Notes under the pieces: generated by a model | The model's input: only the letters and a program-made list of their open reading frames with translations | The model's database searches: none | Told to the model about the DNA's origin: nothing | Origin: Candidatus Opitulatrix roisinitermitis | GTDB taxonomy: Bacteria; Actinomycetota; Actinomycetes; Actinomycetales; Bifidobacteriaceae | Reading direction: 5' to 3' | Assembly: GCA_031288055.1 (NCBI GenBank) | Contig: JAITSD010000093.1 | Location: forward strand, 1-7,849 | DNA: 7,849 nt | Part shown: piece after piece, positions 1 through 5,766 of the stretch | Layout of the letters: each line of letters starts with the position of its first letter | Numbering within the stretch: the first letter of the stretch is position 1 | Made by a program: the position numbers and the translations under genes

Positions 1-319
1 AAAATTTTATAATTTTTATAGATTTGCTAAACGGCGGATTATCAAAAACTAAAACTTTGTATTTGTTTACTATATTTAATATATCGCTTACATTATTATG
101 AAAGACATCAAAAAAATTACCTTTTGTAGCAATCACTTTTTCACCATAATATTTTTTCATAACCTTATACATCGGCTTATCAAATGAATTGAACGGCAAC
201 CATATATAGTTATATTTATCAAATATATTTTTATACGACAGAGCCAATCGTTCAACTATAAAAGCAGGTGTGTAAAATTCATCGCCACTTCTTTTATGTC
301 TATCAGCGTGCATTGCCAT
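1..319 (-). CDS. Adenine-specific DNA methyltransferase-like protein (partial, N-terminal 106 residues)
   Basis: The frame opens with ATG at 319, one base after the TAA of the cytosine methyltransferase gene, and runs without a stop off the left edge, so only 106 residues are seen. The N-terminus has an EFYTP segment (residues 14-18), as found in phage N6-adenine methyltransferases that start with a D-[EW]-[FW]-[YF]-T-P motif. Residues 93-97 are DNPPF, the catalytic motif IV ([DNS]PP[YFW]) of amino-methyltransferases, preceded by a hydrophobic strand (VLVF). The usual AdoMet-binding FxGxG motif is not obvious; IWLPFNSFD at 39-47 may occupy that place. A second in-frame ATG lies two codons in, at 313. 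Inference: it modifies adenine in phage DNA and, with the neighbouring cytosine enzyme, blocks restriction. Some relatives are mislabelled nucleotidyltransferases. The family is fairly likely; target and activity are unknown. Confidence 0.65.
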   Translation of the reverse strand, partial: MAMHADRHKRSGDEFYTPAFIVERLALSYKNIFDKYNYIWLPFNSFDKPMYKVMKKYYGEKVIATKGNFFDVFHNNVSDILNIVNKYKVLVFDNPPFSKSIKIIKF

Positions 320-320
320 T

Positions 321-1514
321 TTATTCCGACAGCCCCTTTACTATATCTGCCGCAACAGGCACTGATACCGCATTTCCCGCCTGTTTATATAGTTGTGTTT
401 CGGATACTCCGATAGTCTTTGCTTTTTCAAACTGTTTATCAGTAAAACCTTGTAATCGCCAACATTCTTTGGGGGTCAATCGCCTAATTTCCGAATTCTG
501 TAAAACTCCGTGCCTGTCTTGTGCTGTCAAAGTAAACGCAGGTTCACCGTCATTCTTTACCCTGCGACCATTTTGCCTAATGTTTACCTTGTCAGGCGTC
601 AAAACAGGCTTTACAATATAATTGGTGTCCCGATAGCCTGAACTAGACCTCAAAGCTGGCACATTGTCACTACTTTGCCTTTTAATATTACGGCTATAGT
701 CAGTTCTAATGGCGTACAATCCTGTCTTTCCGCCACCATCAGCACTGTATACTATTTCTGCCTGTCTTCCATCTTTCAATTTGTCAAGTTTATATGCTAT
801 ACTGCTAGAACTCTGTCTTTCAGTTTCTTGCTCAGGTAATATTTTCTGTCTACTTTTGGCTCTAACAAATCTTTTAATTTCATTGTATTTTTGCAGGTTT
901 GCTCCGGCATTGGTAGAATGAACATCGTTATTTTCGGGTTCGCCAAACAAAACGCCCTGACTTTGTCTATCTGATTCATAATTTATTATCCTTTCTTTTG
1001 GTATCGTTTCTATTTTTTGCCCTATAATATAAACTCTTTCTCGGTTCTGTGGTAAGTAATTTTTGGTATTCAAAATATCAAAATCAACACCATAGCCCAG
1101 TTCACAAAATGTTTCTAAAATAATTTCAAAAGTTTTACCACCATCATCGGACAGTAAACCTCTTACATTTTCGGCTATAAAATATTTAGGTCTAGTGTAT
1201 TTTACGCACTTTGCCATATCATAAAATAGCGTTCCCCTAGTATCATCTAGTCCTTTTCTTTTCCCCGCTAAACTGAACGATGTGCAAGGAAATCCTCCGA
1301 CCACGAGATTTGTTTTTGGTTCTAATTCTTGCCATTGCTGCTTGCTAATTTTAGTTATGTCGTGATGTTCCTGTTCCCCTGTTGTATTGAAAATTGCCTG
1401 ATAGGACTGTCTGGCGTATTTATCTATTTCACAATACGCCAAACACTTATGCCCTAATGGTTCTAGAGCAGCCCTAAAACCACCAATACCAGCAAATAAT
1501 TCAATATAGTTCAT
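321..1514 (-). CDS. DNA (cytosine-5-)-methyltransferase
   Basis: This is a complete 397-residue C5-cytosine methyltransferase, which transfers a methyl group from S-adenosylmethionine to carbon 5 of cytosine in a specific DNA site. The conserved blocks occur in order: motif I ELFAGIGGF (residues 5-13, AdoMet binding), motif IV GGFPCTSFS (73-81, catalytic Cys77), motif VI ENV (115-117), motif VIII QNRERVYIIG (156-165), motif IX RRLTPKECWRLQGF (344-357) and motif X QAGNAVSVPV (378-387). The variable stretch between about 180 and 340 is the target recognition region, so sequence specificity cannot be read. Motif I four residues after the start fixes the ATG. There is no clear Shine-Dalgarno; the stop of the small LRV gene is three bases upstream, so coupling is likely. 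No restriction endonuclease is adjacent, which suits a solitary phage methyltransferase protecting its genome. Its base composition looks less A+T-rich than the ATPase gene region. Confidence 0.96.
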   Translation of the reverse strand: MNYIELFAGIGGFRAALEPLGHKCLAYCEIDKYARQSYQAIFNTTGEQEHHDITKISKQQWQELEPKTNLVVGGFPCTSFSLAGKRKGLDDTRGTLFYDMAKCVKYTRPKYFIAENVRGLLSDDGGKTFEIILETFCELGYGVDFDILNTKNYLPQNRERVYIIGQKIETIPKERIINYESDRQSQGVLFGEPENNDVHSTNAGANLQKYNEIKRFVRAKSRQKILPEQETERQSSSSIAYKLDKLKDGRQAEIVYSADGGGKTGLYAIRTDYSRNIKRQSSDNVPALRSSSGYRDTNYIVKPVLTPDKVNIRQNGRRVKNDGEPAFTLTAQDRHGVLQNSEIRRLTPKECWRLQGFTDKQFEKAKTIGVSETQLYKQAGNAVSVPVAADIVKGLSE

Positions 1515-1517
1515 TTG

Positions 1518-1670
1518 TTATTTATTTTGTTTTATCAAAGTTTTAACAGCCAACTCACTAACCAAGTCATCCTCATCCAGAGCCAATCTTTCTAATATTT
1601 CAACTGGTGTTTTAGAATATTCGGATAGGAATTCTTTGCTCTCATCATCTATTTCTATTTTTATTTCCAT
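1518..1670 (-). CDS. Minimal LRV-repeat protein (50 aa, N-cap plus C-cap only)
   Basis: This small gene starts with an ATG fused to the stop of the upstream LRV gene (TAATG) and ends three bases before the cytosine methyltransferase. Its N-terminal part (ESKEFLSEYSKTP, residues 10-22) matches the N-cap of the LRV gene starting at 6744, down to an identical 15-base stretch encoding YSKTP. Its C-terminal part (VSELAVKTL, 37-45) matches the C-terminus of the LRV gene at 5776-6339 (VSDLAVEIL). No complete internal 26-residue repeat lies between the caps. A GAAAGGA ribosome binding site sits at normal distance, inside the 3' end of the upstream gene. The frame is convincing because of this homology despite its shortness. 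It may be the collapsed remainder of a longer repeat gene or a functional minimal form. Function is unknown. Confidence 0.75.
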   Translation of the reverse strand: MEIKIEIDDESKEFLSEYSKTPVEILERLALDEDDLVSELAVKTLIKQNK

Positions 1671-1687
1671 TATTTATTTTTCCTTTC
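1667..1687 (-). repeat. Shared translation-start block, copy 4 (LRV/minimal LRV junction)
   Basis: Same as copy 3 with one extra A in the run after AAAGG. It holds the last codons (RKNK) and stop of the 194-residue LRV gene and the ATG of the minimal LRV gene. Confidence 0.8.
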
Positions 1688-2254
1688 TCTTGCCTCAAAT
1701 TTTGCTCTCTTAGTTCTCCAAGCATCTTTTGCAACATACCAATCCTTGTCATTTACTAATTTTTCTAAAATGTCATCTGGGGTATTTCCATTCCAAGCTA
1801 CACCTTGCCGGACATCCTTATTCTTGTCCTCAGCCAGTTTTACTAATGTCTCAACAGGAATATTTTTATTTTGAGTTATAGCATATCTAATATAACTTCC
1901 CTCATATTCGTTCTCAACCATTTTTTTCAATAATTCAGAGGGTGTGTTTGGGTTAAAAGCTACCTTTACTTTGACATTATAATCTTCATCCTGAGCCAAC
2001 TTTTCCAATACTTCAACTGGCGTGTTTGGATGCTCTGCTACAATTTTTCTAATTTTCCTGTCTTTGTCTTTCGATAGTTTTATCAAAGTCTTTAGTAACA
2101 TTCTAGGGTGCATTAATATATGATTTTTGACATATCTAGTCCCACCCTCAGCTAATTTATCTAAAATCGCACCTGAAGTCTTAGTACTCCGGGCTAAAAA
2201 CTCTTTGACTTGCTGCGTCAAACACATTGTTATTTTATTATCCTCTATTTCCAT
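1670..2254 (-). CDS. LRV (leucine-rich repeat variant) repeat protein, 194 aa
   Basis: This is a protein of LRV-type helical repeats, a fold of alternating alpha and 3-10 helices forming a right-handed superhelix and usually used for binding. The repeat signature is [VI]A-x-[NH]P-N-T-P-x-E-x-L-x-K-L-A-x-D-x-D, clearest at residues 72-128. Taking the residue before each N/K-T, repeat anchors fall at 24, 50, 76, 102, 130 and 156: steps of 26, 26, 26, 28 and 26. The LRV protein at 5776-6339 has exactly the same steps. The N-cap (NK at 6-7, VKEFLA at 16-21) matches that paralog, whereas the C-cap (YVAKDAW then AKFE, ending RKNK) matches the shifted frame of the gene at 6323-6744. Repeats 1, 2 and 5 have lost the NP motif. 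No signal peptide, membrane segment or enzymatic domain is seen, and no Cys cluster like that of Azotobacter LRV protein. Function is unknown; a protein-binding role is inference. Confidence 0.85.
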   Translation of the reverse strand: MEIEDNKITMCLTQQVKEFLARSTKTSGAILDKLAEGGTRYVKNHILMHPRMLLKTLIKLSKDKDRKIRKIVAEHPNTPVEVLEKLAQDEDYNVKVKVAFNPNTPSELLKKMVENEYEGSYIRYAITQNKNIPVETLVKLAEDKNKDVRQGVAWNGNTPDDILEKLVNDKDWYVAKDAWRTKRAKFEARERKNK

Positions 2255-2270
2255 TATTTATTTTCCTTTC
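2251..2270 (-). repeat. Shared translation-start block, copy 3 (ATPase/LRV junction)
   Basis: Minus strand GAAAGGAAAATAAATAATGG, identical to copy 1 in 19 of 20 bases although the upstream gene is unrelated. Here the block lies outside the upstream coding region, whose stop is at 2275. Confidence 0.8.
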
Positions 2271-2274
2271 TTTT

Positions 2275-3972
2275 TTATTTATCATCTTCAAAAAAAATCG
2301 CTTCAACATAATCATCTGCTTTTATGCCATTTTTATATTTAGGAAATTGTTTTATTTTTCCTTGACTTTCTAAATTCCTTATAATTGTTGGTATTGGGTC
2401 TATACCCCTTTCAACGAAATAACTAAACTCTCTATTTATTTTCTTTAAATTAACTTGTCTGTGTGATTTTATATAATTGTAAATTTTATCTGCTTTTATT
2501 TGAAAACCTGTTTTTTGTAACCTTTTATAAAATGCCAACATCGAATCAAACCAAAACTGAGCTACTTCCAAAACTTCTAAAACAGTAGTTAAAGAAATTT
2601 TAAGTTCATTCTTATATCGCCCTAAAAGAATACAACATTTTGTAATAGATATTATAAATTTGCCAATACTTGATTCTTTATTATTTTCATTCGCAAATAA
2701 ATCTAAATCATATTTCCAATCATTCATTTTTGATGTTGCCTCATTTGTCATTTTTATTTCTTCATTTAAATTATTTACAACAAAATATCTATTTGAAATC
2801 AACTCTATAAGTGTTTTTTTATTAATATCATATTCATTTTGTGTCAATGTTGTAGCTTTATCATCTAAGTAGTAATCATTTCTTACAACTTCTTTTTTTA
2901 CTTCATCATCTAGGTAAACAATTAAAAACCTTTCTATAAATCCTGTTCCTAAAACAGATTCATCTATACTATCTGCTAACTTTGAACCAATTCCTGTAAC
3001 ATATAATGAAAATCTGGAAGTTATTATTTTTGTATTATTAGTCTCAGTTTTCATTTCTAGCTTTGTAGCATTCAAATATAATTCTTCATCATATGCCTCA
3101 TTTAATTTAGTAGAAAATCCTGCCTTATATCTTTTAGCACTATTTTCCGTAAAGTATTTTTGAAATTCATCTATAAAAGCAAAAGTTGACTTACCATCTG
3201 CTCGCTTTAGCATTTCTTGTATTCCCTCAGAAGACACTAAACCATTTCCAAAAACTTCTGGTCTAATTTGTCCTAAAATAAAAGTTATCACTTTGCGAGT
3301 GCTTGTTTTATGAGTATTAGAATCCCCTAAAGCCATACAATAAAGATTGGGATAAATATAACCAAAACGAAATCGGTATTTTACTTTATCTGCCAATAAA
3401 ACACTCAATATTACAAAAAAAGAAGTTTTTATATATTTATGGTCTACATCAGGTAAAATATATCTAGCAAAACTATAGTATTCATATATTAAATTTGCTT
3501 TCCTATTTTTTCTTAGATATTTTTGTTCTTCCTTTGATAAAAAATTTATAGGACTGTTTTCATTTATTGGCTCTTCTTTAGGTTTATAATCTACTTTTTC
3601 CACACCTATAAAATATACATTTTTTTCTAAGTCAAAAGGTGCTACACAATACCTTTTAGCCCATAAAGCACACTGTTTTTGATTTACATACAATTCATCT
3701 TTTTTAACTTTCAAATAAAGGTAATAGCCATTCATATCAAGCATAAAATCAAAATGAACTAAATCCTCGCTAGATATACGAAAATCTAATTTTACTCCCC
3801 AACCAAAAGAGATATTGCCATTAGACAAACTTAATTGTCCATTACGCATTTTTTTTAATATTATTTTCTCATGTAAAACAGTTCCTAATTCTTCATCCCC
3901 AAATCGTAATGATTTTATTTGTTGTTTAACATATAAAGTGTCAAATAAAATGTCATAAATATCTTGTGCCAT
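2275..3972 (-). CDS. DUF3987-like P-loop ATPase / putative phage replication helicase, 565 aa
   Basis: This large protein has a variant Walker A loop, GDSNTHKTS (residues 216-224), a Walker B-like strand FAFIDEF (264-270, acidic pair Asp268-Glu269), and a SLYVTGIGSKL...GTGFIERFLIV block (322-352) with a likely arginine finger at Arg348. This order and spacing is that of DUF3987-type ATPases, found in phage and plasmid replication or primase-helicase proteins. The first 150 residues have no recognisable primase motif. The C-terminal 75 residues (about 492-560) look like a winged-helix DNA-binding tail. The start ATG is fused to the upstream stop (TAATG), with AAAGG seven bases ahead. Lying between the recombination genes and the methyltransferases, it is the best candidate for the replicative motor or helicase loader. 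The family assignment rests on motifs only; a terminase or packaging role is unlikely because no nuclease motif is visible. Confidence 0.72.
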   Translation of the reverse strand: MAQDIYDILFDTLYVKQQIKSLRFGDEELGTVLHEKIILKKMRNGQLSLSNGNISFGWGVKLDFRISSEDLVHFDFMLDMNGYYLYLKVKKDELYVNQKQCALWAKRYCVAPFDLEKNVYFIGVEKVDYKPKEEPINENSPINFLSKEEQKYLRKNRKANLIYEYYSFARYILPDVDHKYIKTSFFVILSVLLADKVKYRFRFGYIYPNLYCMALGDSNTHKTSTRKVITFILGQIRPEVFGNGLVSSEGIQEMLKRADGKSTFAFIDEFQKYFTENSAKRYKAGFSTKLNEAYDEELYLNATKLEMKTETNNTKIITSRFSLYVTGIGSKLADSIDESVLGTGFIERFLIVYLDDEVKKEVVRNDYYLDDKATTLTQNEYDINKKTLIELISNRYFVVNNLNEEIKMTNEATSKMNDWKYDLDLFANENNKESSIGKFIISITKCCILLGRYKNELKISLTTVLEVLEVAQFWFDSMLAFYKRLQKTGFQIKADKIYNYIKSHRQVNLKKINREFSYFVERGIDPIPTIIRNLESQGKIKQFPKYKNGIKADDYVEAIFFEDDK

Positions 3973-4271
3973 TATTTTGCCTTTATAAAATTTAGTTTTG
4001 TGCTATCTAGTTTATTAATATTCCTTTCTAATTGTTTTATTTCTTTAATTTTTTGTGTATACGGTAAATCTTTTTTTATGTTTATATTTTTGAATAATTT
4101 TATTTCTCTTACTTTATTATCTATTATTTGTATATCATTTTTACTATATTGGTTTATGGCTATGTCACAACATATATCACAGCCACAATACCATTCGTGA
4201 CCTATATAATTTAAAATAGGCATACCCATTAATTGTCTATATTGTCTATCTTGTAAAGTTTGCGTTAACAT
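3972..4271 (-). CDS. Small Cys-rich hypothetical protein, 99 aa
   Basis: I do not recognise a named family. The N-terminal third has a tight cluster of cysteines with a nearby histidine (His25, Cys29, Cys31, Cys34, Cys35; WYCGCDICC at 27-35) that could bind zinc. The remainder is rich in Lys, Ile and Asn and, from about residue 65, looks helical and possibly coiled-coil (IKEIKQLERNINKL). The gene begins three bases after the stop of the HTH gene, with GGGATG as a poor ribosome binding site, and its TAA overlaps the ATG of the ATPase gene. That tight coupling suggests a protein made together with the ATPase, perhaps an accessory factor; this is inference from position. No signal peptide or membrane segment is seen. 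Confidence 0.75.
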   Translation of the reverse strand: MLTQTLQDRQYRQLMGMPILNYIGHEWYCGCDICCDIAINQYSKNDIQIIDNKVREIKLFKNINIKKDLPYTQKIKEIKQLERNINKLDSTKLNFIKAK

Positions 4272-4274
4272 TTT

Positions 4275-4469
4275 TTACATCCCATAAGGTACGCTTACTA
4301 ACAAATCTTCTAAATCGTTTATATCAAATCGTAAAGAATTTCTTTTTTTTATATGATATGCTCTCAATGTGCCATCATACATATAACTTAATAAAGTTGA
4401 ACGACTAACTCCTAATATTTTACAAGCCTCAGTCGTACCTACAAATCGTCTATTTTTAAAATCTACCAT
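4275..4469 (-). CDS. Excisionase-type helix-turn-helix DNA-binding protein, 64 aa
   Basis: This is a complete small protein of the HTH_17/excisionase (MerR-like winged-helix) type. Residues 11-32 (TTEACKILGVSRSTLLSYM within this span) form the helix-turn-helix with the usual pattern: T-x-E-A, a hydrophobic pair, LGVSR, then the recognition helix. RFDINDLEDLL (47-57) is the typical wing and closing helix, which normally reads as Y/F-x-x-x-D-L-x-x-[FWL]. The family includes phage Xis, plasmid and phage regulators, and replication initiator partners. Here it lies among replication genes with no integrase in the window, so it could regulate transcription or help replication rather than excision. 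An AGG within AGGTTAG lies about seven bases before the ATG, and that AGGTTAG also holds the stop that the disrupted upstream gene would use if its reading frame were restored. Confidence 0.88.
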   Translation of the reverse strand: MVDFKNRRFVGTTEACKILGVSRSTLLSYMYDGTLRAYHIKKRNSLRFDINDLEDLLVSVPYGM

Positions 4470-4471
4470 TT

Positions 4472-4500
4472 CTAACCTGCTAACTCATCTAATTTTTTCT
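4472..4500 (-). other. Possible -1 frameshift site and out-of-frame C-terminus of the glutaredoxin-like gene
   Basis: On the minus strand the codons AGA AAA AAT are followed at once by TAG. The heptamer A AAA AAT fits the X XXY YYZ pattern of bacterial -1 slippery sites, and moving back one base reads LDELAG and ends at TAG (4474-4472). LDELAG after GFDRK is a normal glutaredoxin C-terminal helix. Whether the shift happens in the cell cannot be told from sequence; a missing A is the simplest explanation. Confidence 0.45.
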
Positions 4501-4689
4501 GTCAAATCCATGCGAAAAATATTTATCATCAACAGTAATAATTGGTAAAACTTTTGCCTTATCTTTAAATAAATTGATTACCGCATCTGTTATTGGTAAT
4601 TCATCAAATTTAATATTATTTTTTATTAAATGCTGTTTTACAAATATACATAAATTACAATTTGGTTTAGTAAAAACTTTTATTTTCAT
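4489..4689 (-). CDS. Glutaredoxin/NrdH-like redox protein with disrupted 3' end
   Basis: This is a small thioredoxin-fold protein: the first strand KIKVFTKP is followed by the redox motif C-N-L-C (Cys11-Cys14), then a helix, and VLPIITVDD (47-55) carries the cis-proline at Pro49. Glutaredoxins and NrdH reduce disulfides and serve phage ribonucleotide reductases; no reductase gene is in this window. The in-frame stop TAG at 4491-4489 comes right after GFDRKN (61-66), before the last helix that the fold normally has. One base of shift in the A6 run just upstream would give GFDRKKLDELAG and stop at 4474-4472, exactly the missing helix. The gene is therefore either a one-base deletion mutant, a homopolymer sequencing error, or a -1 frameshift/slippage product. 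GAAAGG lies seven bases before the ATG, at the end of the preceding gene. Confidence 0.82.
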   Translation of the reverse strand: MKIKVFTKPNCNLCIFVKQHLIKNNIKFDELPITDAVINLFKDKAKVLPIITVDDKYFSHGFDRKN

Positions 4690-4692
4690 AAA

Positions 4693-4833
4693 CTACCTTT
4701 CTATCATTGTTTCTACTTGAGCTTCTAGTGCCTCTATTAACTCATATAAATTTTTTATTTGGTCTTGCATTCTAAATAACATTTCATTAACTGGCAAGCC
4801 ATATAATTCATTACTTAAATGCTTAGCTACCAT
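4693..4833 (-). CDS. Small helical hypothetical protein, 46 aa (52 aa from the upstream ATG)
   Basis: This is a short frame that fills the space between the Cys-containing small gene and the glutaredoxin-like gene. The translated product is rich in Leu, Met, Glu and Gln with heptad-like spacing (residues about 15-44, including QDQIKNLYELIEALEAQVET), so a single amphipathic helix or coiled coil is likely. Two starts are possible: ATG at 4851 (52 aa) and ATG at 4833 (46 aa). I chose 4833 because AAAGAAAG precedes it at usable distance, while nothing precedes 4851. From 4833 the gene overlaps the upstream stop by 11 bases; its TAG lies three bases before the next ATG. I do not recognise a family. 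It is accepted because it fits the operon with no other gene available there. Confidence 0.6.
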   Translation of the reverse strand: MVAKHLSNELYGLPVNEMLFRMQDQIKNLYELIEALEAQVETMIER

Positions 4834-4957
4834 TTTTAGCTTTCTTTGCATTTTCACACGGATAACTTACTACTTCACCTTTTAATTTAGAACAGTAAAC
4901 ACAAGCTTTAAATCCATTCCAAACTTTTTTAGGTTTATGTAGTTTTTCGTTTCTCAT
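4823..4957 (-). CDS. Very small Cys-containing protein, 44 aa
   Basis: The ATG at 4957 directly follows the TAA of the SSB-like gene, with no spacer. The 44-residue product is very basic and contains CVYC (Cys19-Cys22) and a third Cys at 34 (SYPCEN), which resembles half of a zinc ribbon or treble-clef knuckle; a fourth ligand is not obvious. No family is recognised. Similar tiny CxxC proteins are common among phage early genes, where some bind DNA or host polymerase, but nothing here shows that role. There is no good Shine-Dalgarno within the last codons of the upstream gene (the nearest is the CCACCTGAA region), so translation is probably coupled. Confidence 0.6.
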   Translation of the reverse strand: MRNEKLHKPKKVWNGFKACVYCSKLKGEVVSYPCENAKKAKNGS

Positions 4958-5608
4958 TTATTTTTCAGGTGGTGTAATTATTACTTTTTCTACTTCATCT
5001 GTAAATGGATTAGACGGTATGTCATTATCATTAACTGGTGGTGTAGGAGTTTCTATCTTTACTGGTTCAGCAAAATTAAAATTAACAAACCGTGAATAAA
5101 ACCTTTTATTTCCAAAATTATCAATAGTTTCTTTATCAGGTACACTTTGCCCTAGTATTTGTAATTCAGTTGCAGCTTTTTCATAACTTCTTTCATTAAA
5201 CCCGCCTGATATTTTCAAATTTATTATGTTGCCAATAACTTTATTAGTTAGCTTCAAATTACCATTAGCATCCTCTTCAACAAAATCAATATCTAATTGA
5301 TTTTTACCACTATTTACTGCCGCATGATACATTTTTGTATAAGTACCTTTTGGAACAGAAGCTATAACATCAAAAAACTTTAATGTAAAAGCATTGACTT
5401 TTGGTTTATTGGTAGTAAGTGTAAGATTTAAAAACTCTTGTGTGACTTTACCTTTATTTTCACCATCTAAAATTTCAAAATAAACAGGTAATGAACCATT
5501 AGATGTCATATTACCGTTGCCAGTTATTTTTACTCTATAATTACCATATGATAATTTTACAAAGTCTTTAGGCTCTTCATATGGAATATTTTCCGTTGAT
5601 ATAATCAT
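4958..5608 (-). CDS. DUF669-like / single-stranded DNA-binding-like phage protein, 216 aa
   Basis: The first 150 residues have the pattern of phage DUF669 proteins: a short N-terminal strand, a YRVKITG segment (24-30), a T-S-N-G-S-L-P-V-Y-F-E-I-L-DGENKGK block (35-54) and then strand-rich sequence. This family sits beside phage recombinases and is thought to act as an SSB-like protein. The tail is proline-rich and acidic and carries DNDIPSNPF (194-202), which resembles the DDDIPF tip by which bacterial SSB binds partner proteins, although here about 14 residues follow it. The position between RecT-like and replication genes agrees with a role in handling single strands. An AGAAAGGA ribosome binding site lies about six bases ahead of the ATG, the strongest such site in the window, and this is the first gene after the non-coding gap. 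Function is inferred. Confidence 0.65.
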   Translation of the reverse strand: MIISTENIPYEEPKDFVKLSYGNYRVKITGNGNMTSNGSLPVYFEILDGENKGKVTQEFLNLTLTTNKPKVNAFTLKFFDVIASVPKGTYTKMYHAAVNSGKNQLDIDFVEEDANGNLKLTNKVIGNIINLKISGGFNERSYEKAATELQILGQSVPDKETIDNFGNKRFYSRFVNFNFAEPVKIETPTPPVNDNDIPSNPFTDEVEKVIITPPEK

Positions 5609-5663
5609 ATTTTTCCTTTCTGTTTTATGATTTTATTTCATGTAAATACACATTAGCCACATT

Positions 5664-5692
5664 ACTATATAGCTAATATATATTCGTGGCAG
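5664..5692 (-). promoter_or_regulatory. Weak candidate promoter for the SSB-like gene and downstream operon
   Basis: On the minus strand, TATAGT (5669-5664) could be a -10 box. CTGCCA (5692-5687), 17 bases upstream, matches TTGACA at four of six positions. The site sits in the only gap of the operon and points to the gene at 5608. In such A+T-rich DNA, -10-like words are common, so this is a weak call. The -35 would overlap the arm that takes part in the two alternative hairpins. Confidence 0.25.
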
Positions 5693-5708
5693 CATGGGTA
5701 TCGCACCC

Positions 5709-5766
5709 ATTAGTAAATAGTTATTTGATGTGAATGTAAAAAGGTTATTTACTAATTCTATTTACT
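5709..5766. repeat. Three copies of AGTAAATA forming 11-bp and 9-bp inverted repeats
   Basis: On the plus strand ATTAGTAAATA (5709-5719) is a perfect inverted copy of TATTTACTAAT (5746-5756). The overlapping AGTAAATAG (5712-5720) is a perfect inverted copy of CTATTTACT (5758-5766). One copy therefore can pair with either of two others. Such iterated words are typical of repressor operators, replication-initiator sites or switchable RNA stems; which applies here cannot be decided from sequence alone. Confidence 0.7.

Noticed and set aside
268..979. Open frames on the plus strand (268-621, 709-921) and an extra minus-strand frame (797-979) over the cytosine methyltransferase
   Set aside because: They lie opposite or within a gene with all expected motifs and have no ribosome site or family similarity; they are shadow frames.
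5633..5710. A 25-codon hydrophobic frame on the minus strand in the gap (MGAIPM...)
   Set aside because: No ribosome binding site, the start lies in a hairpin stem, and the hydrophobic make-up follows from TATA-rich DNA.
5694..5710. Rho-independent terminator at the ATGGG/CCCAT hairpin
   Set aside because: The hairpin is followed by GCTGCCACGAA, not by a run of T, on the minus strand; on the plus strand there is no gene to end.
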